In this document: positions 33,460-43,280 of the stretch, piece after piece
How the letters are laid out: every line of letters begins with the position of its first letter
Numbering within the stretch: the first letter of the stretch is position 1
Assembly: GCA_009667805.1 (NCBI GenBank)
Contig: CM019067.1
Span: 249,275,721 to 249,339,720 of the forward strand
Origin: Leptobrachium leishanense
Taxonomy: Eukaryota; Chordata; Amphibia; Anura; Megophryidae
Reading direction: 5' to 3'
Length of the DNA: 64,000 bases
Program-made: the position numbers and the translations under genes
Notes under the pieces: model-generated
What the model was told of the DNA's origin: nothing
Databases searched by the model: none
The model's input: only the letters and a program-made list of their open reading frames with translations

Positions 33460-33555
33460 GTATGTTGCAGGTTGGGCTTGCGGCGGGAGCCCAGCACCCT
33501 TCTCCATCCATGCACCTGGGGCAGCTACACGATCAGCCCTCTGGTTGCAGTGCCA

Positions 33556-34195
33556 CTGGATCACAGATCAGCCCCCTTACACCGTCAGTTCCAAGATCAG
33601 CCCCTCATACTCTCACATCCCAGAGCAGTGCCCATATACTCCCAGACATCAGATCATCTCCCATATACCCTCAGACTCAAGATGTAGACCCATACACCCA
33701 CAGACCCAAGGTCAGTTACTTTAACCCTCAGATGTCATATCAGCCTCATATACTGTTAGACCCCAGATCAGTCCGTTAAACCCTCAAACCTCATAGCAGC
33801 AGCCTTACATACCTCATATCAGCCCCATACACCTTTAGAAGCCGGATCAGTACCTTTGCATCCTCATTCACCAGAAAAGCTCCCATACAACCTCAGACCT
33901 CAGAACATCCACAATACACTCTCAGATCCCAGATCAGCTCACATACATCCTTAGATCTCAAATCATTCTGCTTACACTCTCAAACTTCAGATCACTCCCA
34001 TTGCACCCTCAAACCCTAGATCAGTCCCATTACACTCGCATATCCCAGACCAGTAGCCTTACACTCTCAGGCCTCACGTCAGTCTCCTTATACCCTGAGA
34101 CCACAGATCACCTCCCTATACCCACAAACCTCAAATTAGTCCCCTTACACCCCAGATCAGTCACCTAAAACTCTTACACCCCAGATCAGTGTTAG
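33556..34195. repeat. Degenerate minisatellite, right portion
   Basis: About 18-20 degenerate units of 30-35 bp around CAGATCAGTCCCCTTACACC and CTCAGACYCCAGATCA. Continuation of the array at 31040. Open frames here are chance. Confidence 0.75.
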
Positions 34196-34948
34196 TGTAA
34201 AACAGGCAAGCACCTGGGCATGTGGTCAGGGAAGTCCTCAACAGCCGCCAAGAAGCAACATGCTATTGAGCCAGCTACCAATGCCTGCTTGGCCGTGCCG
34301 TACCGCTGTCCGCACATAGTGCTGCTTTTGGGAAAGAGGACAGGATCCACCCAGGGTGGCAGCCCTGACAGAAAAAAACCTGTTGGGATTAATAGTTGTG
34401 AAAACTACATGGTGTCCATTATCTTGGCCAATTTAGTGTTCTTAAAATATAAAAAGGCAGATTGCAGCTGTACCGTAAAATAATTTCACTCTTATAAAGC
34501 AAACATATAAACTCAAAGAGACTATACAATTTTTACAAATGTTTGAATATACATACAAATCCTAATTGAAAATGTCTATAACACTAAAATATCTTAAAAT
34601 CCTCACAAATCCTGAGCTGCCTGGACTCACTGGTGAGATGAAGCATCTTGGAACCTTGTGGTGAGTCTCAGCCTAAATAAATCTCACTCGTCACATGGTA
34701 ATTCTTTCAAACTAGAAACTAGAAATGTCCCAACAGTAAAGTCATGCTGATTAATCAATTAAGTTAAAAATGGAGACATGCTTTTCTAGTTTAAATTTTG
34801 TAGGTGGTTTGCTTTTTAATCAACATCCATTAGTGAGGTCCTAGTAAAATGTAATAGTCAAGTTTAGAGAATCTTGCTAGCTCCCTCATCTCTTTTGTGA
34901 GGTATCTCTCTCCCCAGCAGGGCCGGATTTATAATTAGGCAAAGTAGG
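34196..34948. other. No gene seen; ends in a CAGGGCCGGAT repeat
   Basis: Unrecognised DNA, then the start of a dispersed repeat (CAGGGCCGGATTTATAATTA at 34919-34938), whose continuation after the solo LTR is CATGTGCCTACAGGCGCCCA. The uninserted relative is at 12270-12332. Confidence 0.45.
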
Positions 34949-35544
34949 TGTCACGGATTCCCCCAGATAGCACAATATCGGTCCCTGTATACAGAGCCCT
35001 GTCTACTCTTCCGATCCTTGAATGGTCTTGAATTCTTGCCCTAAGAGTAGCTAACCTCAGGGACTCGATATTAGCACAACAGAAAAGGAACAATAGAGCA
35101 TACAGCATTGTCTTCACACACACTGAGTCAGTAACAAGAAGAGTTCTCATACCGATCAGGTCAATAACAGGACTGGTTCGCATACAGTTTAAGTCAGCAA
35201 CTGGAGCTGTTCTCATACAGGCCGGGTCAGTAACAGGACTGGTTCACAACCAGGTTGAGTCAGTAACAGGGGTGGTCCTCATACAATCCAAATCAGCAAT
35301 AATGGTAATCAAACAGAGTCAGTAACTAATACAGAGCACAGTGAGTGCTGGGGAAGTAACTCCGTGACAGGGCAATGAAACAATGAGGCTAATAGGTATT
35401 TAAACCTGGCGGCTCCGCATCATCCTGCCGTGCCCCGCCACCAGGCCAGTCACATGATCGCTCCGACCCTGCATATCACTCAGCACCCGACCAGCAAGCA
35501 GTGATAACGGGTGCTGGAGGGCCCCAGGGACCGTGGACGTGACA
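34949..35544. mobile_element. Solo LTR, TGTCACGGATTC type, 596 bp
   Basis: TGTCACGGATT…GGACGTGACA with perfect 5-bp duplications GTAGG at 34944-34948 and 35545-35549. The middle has short internal repeats of GTCAGTAACAGGACTGGTTC type. No internal coding region. Confidence 0.88.
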
Positions 35545-36003
35545 GTAGGCATGTGCCTACAGGCGCCCACCACCTTGCTGTGTAAAACCTAAAAGATTTT
35601 TTTTTTATTTATTTTACACAGCAAGTTGCTCCCTGTGATGGACACTTTTCTATGTCAAAATAAACAAAAATAAAAGAAATTAGTAAAGAAAAAAATAATT
35701 ACACTTTTTTTATTAAATACAAAAGATGGTGTATATATAAGCTCCCCTACAATGGCACTATGTAACAAACATATATTGCAAATATGCATCTCGTACCAGG
35801 AACCCAAAGTAACAAATCCCTCCAATTATTGCCAATAGCGTAAAATAGGAGCTTGTGTTCACCACAAACTGCACACCACAAAATTTTGTGGTGAGCACAC
35901 CTCTCCTCACAGCACTGGGTAATACACTCCCCACCTTAGCAGCTGTCTGGACAATGAGAGAGAGAGAGAAATTGAAGATGAAAGGTAAGACAGGGAATCC
36001 TAA

Positions 36004-36288
36004 GGCTGGGTTCACACCTCAGCGTTTTTCAAAGTTGCGCAATACGCACGTTGTTTCACGCGCGTATCGCGCATACGAAAAAACGCACGAACGCGCATTG
36101 CAGCGCTGCTATACGCCCCAAAGAAGCTCCCGTACGTCTTTGGGCGTCAAACGTTTTACAGCGCTTTCCTGCGCGCTGTAAAACGTCCAGGTGTGAACCA
36201 GCCCCATAGGAAATCCTGGGATTTCCAGGGTTGAGCGTTTTACACCGCGCAGGAAAGCGCTGTAAAACGCTGAGGTGTGAACTGAGCC
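36004..36288. mobile_element. Harbinger-type MITE, GGCTGGGTTCACAC family, 285 bp
   Basis: Ends GGCTGGGTTCACACCTCAGC and, reversed, GGCTCAGTTCACACCTCAGC, with TAA at 36001-36003 and 36289-36291. A 3-bp TWA duplication is the PIF/Harbinger pattern. The interior has a foldback of AGCGCTGTAAAACG and CGCGTATCGCGCATACG sequence. Confidence 0.88.
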
Positions 36289-36291
36289 TAA

Positions 36292-37218
36292 GGGTCGGAC
36301 AACACCATTGAGAGTGTTGATGCAAACATAAAAGAGACAATTATCAGGGCTCTAACCCAGGTGAGCGGGTTTCCTATATGCACAGTATATACACTAATGG
36401 GAACGTAATATATTGCTCTATGAAAGTTCTCTGTTTTGTTTTTATATTTTTAGAAATCCTGGACATCTACCTTTGTTTGGATTGTTCTACCCCTGAAAGA
36501 TGGTACACTGCTACTCTGATACAGAGCCAGTATGGTACAGGCTCATGGAAATGTGAGTAGAAATTGCTTTCTGAGTTTACACAAGCTTTTTTGGACTGTA
36601 TTGCGCTATTATTTGCTTATTTTTGTTAATTTTGAGATACTTTATTAATCTATGGTGATTATCGGAATCTGCATACCAGTTTGAAGCAGCAGCCCGGCTT
36701 GAATTTTTTTTATTACTCGCTACACAGGATATTGCATGTTTTGTATGCTTTTTTTAATGTAATTTCGATATACAAGATTACCACAATTTATAAGCAATAT
36801 TGTTATATTCATTGCTTGAGATTTATGTGAGAAACTGTACTTGTTTGGAGCCTTTTTTTTTTTGGATAATGTATTTTTTTATTTTTTGTTCATTCAGTGC
36901 CACAGTCTCCTGAGATTTAAATCTCTCTTCAACCCAGGTTATTTCTAATGAATCTTTACCCAATGTGCCTGAGATCTCAGTGTATACTCAAGAACAGTCT
37001 ATGATGGTTTTTAAGACTTGTTCATCGCAATTACAGAAATAAAGCAAATATATAATTGACCTTCCAGTTTTTGATGGATGGCGACGGCTGACGTCTTCAG
37101 ACTCAAATCATTTTCTTGACAATGTAATCTCAGTCTTCATTCTTTTTCTTTAAGATATTTTCAAGTAGAGGTCAAGTCTATGTCATCTAGACCTGTATTT
37201 TCAATTTTAGAATGTTTC
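36292..37218. other. No gene recognised
   Basis: AT-rich DNA; a 60-codon frame at 36378-36560 lacks protein-like features. Confidence 0.45.
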
Positions 37219-37734
37219 CTAGTTACTAGGGATGAGCCGAACACTCCCCGAGTTCGGTTCGAGCCCGAACCCGAACTTCCCATTTGTTCAGGACCGAACC
37301 CGAACCCCCATGCAAGTCAATTGGGCTGAAAATTCATTTTTTTAGAGTGCCCTCCAAGAGGGCATATATGCTACATATTTGCCATAAAAGGTGTATGGGG
37401 GTCCAGGTAGTGCTATGGGGGACAGGAAACAAGGACAAAAAGTTTTAAAAAAAACTTTTTAAAGGGACAGTGAGTTTTCCATGAAATAAGGGTTAAAAAT
37501 AAAAACAAAAAATTCCTTTAAATATTGTGCCTAGGAGGTCCCCATAACCTGCCCGTGAAGTGGCGGATTTCTAGGATGTATAGAAACATTTAAAAAGAAA
37601 AAAATGACGTTTCAAATGACGGTAAATGCTTTTCCTTTAATCTATCCATAAACAACTGCTTGGGGCGGCAGGCTGTATGAAAAGACATTTTAGGACGCGC
37701 AGAAAAAGTTTAGTTTTTTTTGGGCTAAATTATT

Positions 37735-38100
37735 GTGAAACTTATGCAGGCTTTGGATGAAAGTAACAATAGGTGCTTTAAAATTGGGCTTTTAGCGTCA
37801 GCAACAGTGCCGTCACACCGTAACCCCTCTGAGGATATGAATCTGATACAGGCGTCAATGGCAGTGCACCCAGATATTGTGCCTTTAGTGCCAGGCATGC
37901 AAGTACTATCAAACAGTAACCCCTCTGTGGTATTGTGGAAGAGTGCAGGGGTGGACCATGCGGTCCTATATTGAAAAGTGTTTTTTTTTATCTGTTAATG
38001 GGCGTCAGTGCACCCAGATATTGTGCCTTTCATGGCAGCAAGTGCCTTCACACCGTAACCCTTTTGTGGTATTGTGGAAGAGTTCAGTGCTGGAGGTTTT
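37735..38100 (-). repeat. 3' tandem units of hAT copy D
   Basis: Two to three units of the roughly 137-bp repeat that forms the long array in copy C (61440-62935): TATTGTGGAAGAGTGCAG, GCCAGGCATGCAAGTACTAT. Copy B has about one unit (43190-43240). Confidence 0.75.
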
Positions 38101-38127
38101 GTGAATGCAGAAGAGGACATCCCCTAT

Positions 38128-39460
38128 CTATTCCATTACTTCAGCATCAGGGGATTGATAGCTGCTGATCCAGGACTGATTAATTTTTATAAATGTCAGC
38201 CGGTCTACAGAGTCGGTGGACAGACGCACTCTTTTGTCTGTGACAAAACCTCCAGCGGCACTGGACGTCCTTTCAGAAAGCACGCTAGATGAAGGATAAC
38301 CTAGTAGCTGCATAGCATATTGGCTAAATTCTGGCCAGTGATCCAATCTCAACACCCAGTAAGCCAGTGGATTATCTGCTGGAAAGGTATCCAGGTCTGC
38401 CCTTGCCCCTAGGTAGTCCTGCACCATATGGTGAAGACGCTGGCAATGGGTGCTTACATTTGACGTCCCTGGGCGTTGAGGACTAAAAATTTTTAAAAAT
38501 GCATCAATCAAGCGGCCCTGGCCTTCACCACTATTCCTCTGATCATCCGCAGCCTCAGAAGCACGTGTGTCAGCACTTGGTAATCTACCAGTGCCTGGAA
38601 AGGTGTTACACAAGTGTCGCTTTAGAGCGTCCTCAAGTTTTTTCATCCTGTGCTCCCTCTGTGCGGGCAGGATGAGCTCTGCAACTTTGCCCTTGTATCG
38701 TGGATTAAGAAGGGTTGCCAACCAGTAATGATCCCTCTCCTTGATAGCACGAATCCTGGGGTCCTTTAGCAAGCTTTGCATCATTAGGGAGCCCATGCAG
38801 CATAGGTTGGAGGTGGCATTAGCTTCAGAGTCTTCCTGGTCAATGAGGATGACCGTATCGTGCACTTCCTTCTCCCAGCCACGCACTAGCCCTTGTGTTT
38901 CTGGGCACACGAAACCCTCCCTTGAGGAATCCCCACCTTCAATGCCCCCACTACTTAAATATTCTGCCTCCTCCTCCTCCTGTCTGATCTGAGTAGGACC
39001 CGCTGGAATGCTGTCTGCGGAAAGACTGGGGCCTTGAGAGCTAGGGAAGGCTTCCTCTTCCTCCCGCTGCTCTGCCTCTAGAGCCACATCTAGAATTCCC
39101 CGCAGAGTGTGCTCCAGCAGGAACACTAAAGGAATTGTGTCACTGATGCATGCACTGTCCCTGCTCACCATCCTCGTTGCCTCCTCAAATGGTGACAGTA
39201 CAGTGCATGCATCCTTGATCATCAGCCACTGCGGGGGGGGGGAAAAAAACAAGTTGACATGAACCTGTCCTTGTGCCATACTCAATCAGGTACTCGTTGA
39301 TGGCCCTCTGCCGCTTGTGCAGACGCTGCAGCATTGCTAATGTCGAGTTCCACCTGGTGGGCATGTCACAGATCAGACGGTTTGTGGGAAGGTGGAATTC
39401 TCTTTGAATTTCTGCCAGGCGAACGCTTGCTGGGAATGACCGTCTGAAGTGGCTGCAGAC
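38128..39460 (-). pseudogene. hAT transposase, C-terminal half (copy D)
   Basis: Minus-strand frames 39285-38128 plus a shifted upstream piece to 39460. It includes 'PTRWNSTLAML', 'PPQWLMIKDACTVLSPFEEAT', an acidic linker ('DQEDSEANATSNLC'), 'ERDHYWLATLLNPRYKG' and the C-terminal dimerisation motif 'PSSSVLSERTSSAAGG' with the catalytic Glu, ending …SPDAEVME. The N-terminal half, with both catalytic Asp, is missing because a second element end begins at 39461. A frameshift lies near a G run at 39233-39240. Confidence 0.85.
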
Positions 39461-39969
39461 TAAGGATGAGCCGAACACTCCCCGAGTTCGGTTCAAAGCC
39501 GAACCCGAACTTTCCAAATGTTCTGGTCCGAACCCGAACCCGAACTCGGACCCCATACAAGTCAATGGGGCTGAAAATTCGGTTTTTAGAGTGCCCTCCA
39601 AGAGGGCATATATGCTAGATATTTGCCATAAAAGGTGTATGGGGGTCCGGGTAGTGCCCAGGGGGACAGGAAACAAGGACAAAAAGTAAAAAAAATACGT
39701 TTTTAAAGGGACAGTGAGTTTTCCATGAAATAAGGGTTAAAAATAAAAATGAAAAATTCCTTCAAATATCGTGCCTAGGAGGTCCCCATAACCTGTCCGT
39801 GAAGTGGCGGATTTCTAGGATGTATAGAAATATGTAAAAACCAAAAAATGACATTTCAAATGACGGTAAATGCTTTTCCTTTAATCTATCCATAAACAAC
39901 TGCTTGGGGCGGCAGTCTGTATGAAAAGAGGAGACATTTTCGGACACGCAGAAAAAATTTACTGATTTT

Positions 39970-40905
39970 TTTCCGGTGAAAAACAGGAGAATGGAAAATT
40001 CTAGACCAAATAGCCGATTTGGAAAGTGAGATAAATGGGAGAGTTTTTCTGGTTTGGCTATTTTGACCTAGAATTTTCACTTCTCCAGTTATTCTCCTGC
40101 TTTTCACCGCTCTCTGAATAACCTGTTAGGGTTATTCAGAGAGCGGTGAAGAGCAGGAGAATGACTGGAGAATGGAAAATTCTAGGTCAAAATAGCCAAA
40201 CCAGAAAAATTCTCCCATTTAGGCTAGGGTCAGACTAGCGAATTTTTAACGTGCGTTTAGGCGCACTTAATCACGGCCGCACTAGCAGCAAATGACGGCC
40301 AATATACGAAGTACGGTCGCACGAAAGTCCTGCTGCGCAATGCAAGTGGAAAATGAACGCATTTTTTCAAGAACGCAGAACTGCTAGTATGGACGTACAG
40401 AGTGCGCTGCGTCCACTAGCGGCATGTGTGCGTGATTTGGAGACGTCAGACTCTGCTCATGTCCGGCCAACATAACGTCCAGACACCCAAAGTTTCCTGG
40501 TTTGGATCCGTAAAAAATCACGCACAAAAATGCGCATCGTATGACCGTTTAAGCGCTTTCCGTGAAAAAAACACCTCAATGCGTTCGGACGCACTTTTTG
40601 ACAGTCGCTGTGAAAAATGCGTTAGTCTGACCCTAGCCTTATCTCACTTTCCAAATCAGCTATTTGGTCCAGATTGTTCTCTTTTCCTGCCATTCTCCTG
40701 GTTTTCACCTTTCTCTGAACAACCCTGAGAGAGAGGTGAAAGCCAGGAGAACTGGCAGGAGAGGAGAACAATCTAGACCAAATAGCCGATTTGGAAAGTG
40801 AGTTAAATGGGAGAATTTTTCTGGTTTGGCTATTTTGACCTAGAATTTTCACTTCTCCAGTTATTCTCCTGCTTTTCACCGCTCTCTGAATAACCCTGTG
40901 AATGT
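39970..40905. repeat. Three alternating inverted copies of a CAGGGTTATTCAGAGAG MITE
   Basis: Segments 39972-40125, 40131-40722 and 40722-40903 are the same sequence in alternating orientation (AAATTCTAGGTCAAAATAGCC, GAGCGGTGAA, CAAATAGCCGATTTGG). The middle copy is split by the Harbinger MITE 40222-40638. The ends resemble CAGGGTTATTC Tc1/mariner MITEs. Confidence 0.7.
40222..40638. mobile_element. Harbinger-type MITE, GGCTAGGGTCAGAC family, copy 2
   Basis: Ends GGCTAGGGTCAGACTAGCG and, reversed, GGCTAGGGTCAGACTAACG. TTA at 40219-40221 and 40639-40641 is the target duplication. The sequence on each side is contiguous in the neighbouring inverted copy (40790-40815), so the boundaries are secure. 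Confidence 0.92.
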
Positions 40906-40990
40906 TTAATCCCAAAGTGAAAAATAACATTGCTTTAGATGTTAAAATCAGGCAATGAGGAAATTTTGTATTTTTTCACACAGCAGTTAA

Positions 40991-41597
40991 AGGGATACTC
41001 TAAGCAACATGACCACCTAAGCTATTTTAGGTGGTCATGATGCCCGGAGTATCCTGCCCTTTGTCCCCCCTCCCTCCGCTCAGCCGATCTGCAGAAAAGG
41101 CTGAAAACAGCTGAGAGAGGCGGAGGACTTTACTCCGCCCTCCCAGCTGTCAGTCAGCAGAGCGGGAATCATATTTCCCGCTTCTGCCGACTTTTGCCGA
41201 GTAGGAGACGTCATCGCGCTTTCAGCGCGATGACGTCTCCTACTCCCCGCAGAAGCTGGCGGCTCCCTCTTCGGGTTAGTGTTGCGCGCATCCTCTTGCG
41301 CGCAACACTAATCCTCAGAGGGAGCCGGGAGGAAGCCTGCCGATTGGCTGGCTTATGTGAGAGGCGCGCATGCGCGCTTCTCACGTAAACCAGAAGCCAA
41401 GACGCAGCAAGAAGAAGGACGGGAGCGGAAGAGGAGGGAGGTGAGTATAAAAAAAAAAAACGCCGCTGGAAACGAGAGGATTTTAAAGGTAAGTATTGCA
41501 GTTACAAGAAAAGAAAAAAAAAAGAAGGTTTTATTAAGGGAATAGGGATAGGTTAGGAAAAAAAAACGGGGGGTGATTTTTTTGTTGGAGTGTTCCT
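40991..41597. mobile_element. T2/Kolobok-type MITE
   Basis: TTAA at 40987-40990 and 41598-41601. The ends with TTAA read TTAAAGGGATACTC and, reversed, TTAAAGGAACACTCC, fitting the TTAAAGGRR terminus described for frog T2 elements. The interior has several GC-rich palindromes (GACGTCATCGCGC at 41209-41235; TTGCGCGCA at 41281-41305). No transposase. Confidence 0.75.
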
Positions 41598-43280
41598 TTA
41601 AATGCCGCATATTAGGACGTTTTAGGAGGGGAATTACTCACTCAGAACAGAAGCAGACACCATACCTTCATTCTACATAAAATGTATCAAATTGATTAGA
41701 CCAGACAAAAACATCTGTTGTTATGTTTGAAAAAAAAAAGGTAATTTAAAGGTGAAAATCGTTGCACCTAGACATTAGTTTTTAATTCAATATCTAATAA
41801 ACCGTTGCTTATAATATTCTGCAGTAAAGAGTCTCTTTATCTCTAGATTTTTTTGTATTTTTTAAGCATTTTTTATACTTTTTTCAAAATTTTCCCGAAC
41901 CCGAACCGAACACGGTAAAATGTTCGGAGTTCGCGATCTACCCGAACAGGCTAAGTTCGGGCCGAACTCCGAACCCGAACCGCTCATCCCTACTAGATAC
42001 TTGCTCAATTTCCCTCATACACCTTACCTTGAAATAGAAAGAAAAGATTCAGATTTCATTGTTTGGAATAGCAATCGCGTTTTGAAATTTAATCAATTTA
42101 ACTTTAATAGTTATGCTCAGAGTTATGCAGGTACATAAGAAACGAAGCCATGTACATCAGGGTATACACATACAGATACCATATGACGTTAATGACTAAT
42201 GATAAGTAATGTAATTCCAATGCAAAGATTGTCTAGGCTGCCATCAGAAATTATGGAATCCATTACTGAATCACTGTGTTCAGTCTCCCAATCGGCCAGC
42301 AATTCCCATGCATGCCACCCCACATAATGCACACAAATATTATGGATAAAATATACACTCACTGGCCATTTTATTAAGTACACCTGTTCAATTGCTTGTT
42401 GTTAACACAAATTGCTAATCAACCAATTACATAGTAGTCACTCAATGTATTTAGGCATCTAGACATGGTGAAGACAACTAGCTGAAGTTCAAATCGAGCA
42501 ACAAAATGGGGAAGAAAGGGGGATTTAAGTGACTTTGACCGTGGTTGTTGGTGAGCCTGAGTATTTAAAAAACTACTGATCTACTGGCATTTTCACGCAC
42601 AATCATCTCTAGTAGTGATGGGCCGAACACCCCGCGTATTCGGTTCGCATTCGAACACGATCATTTGAAAAAGTTCAGATTCGAACGCGAACATGATTCG
42701 AACTCAACGCAAGTCAATGGGACTCAAACGGTCGATTTTTAGAGTGCCCTCCAAGACGGCATATATGCAAGATATTGGCCATAAAAGGTGTATGGGGGTT
42801 CGGGTAGTGCCCTGGGGACAGGAAACAAGGAAAAAGTTTTTAAAAAAAGTTTTTAAAGGAAGAGTGATTTTTCCATGAAATAAAGGTTAAGAATAAAAAC
42901 GAAAAATTCCTTCAAATATCATGCCTAGGAGGTCCCCATAACCTGCCCGTGAAGTGGCGGATTTGTAGGATGTATAGAAACATTTAAAAAGAAAAAAATG
43001 ACATTTCAAATCACGGTAAATGTTTTTCCTTTAATCTATTAATAAAGAACTGCTTGGGACAGCAGCCTGTATGAAAAGAGGAGACGTTTTAGGACACGCA
43101 GAACAAGTGATTTTTGGCCAAATTATGGTGAAACTTATGCAGGCTTTGGATGAAAGTAACAACGGGTGCATTAAAATTGGACCTTTGGTGCCAGCTAGTG
43201 CCTTCACACCGTAACCCCTCTGAGGTATTGTGGAAGAGTGCAGTGGTGGAGGTTTTGGTAATGCAGAAGAGATCCCCGAT

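Larger units (their letters stand above)
31150..33554. mobile_element. Old composite repeat with CAGTGGNRTAAC-type ends
   Basis: The left end reads CAGTGGTGTAACCCAAG and the reversed right end CAGTGGCACTGCAACC; the latter resembles CAGTGGCGTAGCAA at 48540. The element splits a minisatellite (31040-31149 and 33556-34195). It holds a segment homologous in inverted orientation to 50560-50760, a ribozyme-related remnant (31690-31985), a long hairpin (32005-32178) and a solo LTR (32724-33459). The 8-mers outside do not match well, so the boundaries are tentative. Confidence 0.5.
37227..41992 (-). mobile_element. hAT copy D, chimeric with three ends
   Basis: The left end is TAGGGATGAGCCG at 37227; the right end, reversed, is TAGGGATGAGCGG to 41992. 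Flanking 8-mers CTAGTTAC (37219-37226) and CTAGATAC (41993-42000) match at 7 of 8, as if the pair moved together. Inside, the 3' half of the transposase runs to 39460 and then stops at a second left end (39461). The rest has no transposase but contains inverted-repeat copies, a Harbinger MITE and a T2-type element. See the finding on this chimera. Confidence 0.78.

Noticed and set aside
34949..35544. DNA transposon with TGTCACG…CGTGACA inverted ends
   Set aside because: The 5-bp duplication, TG…CA ends and the full LTR pair with polypurine tract at 58192-60696 fit solo LTRs better.
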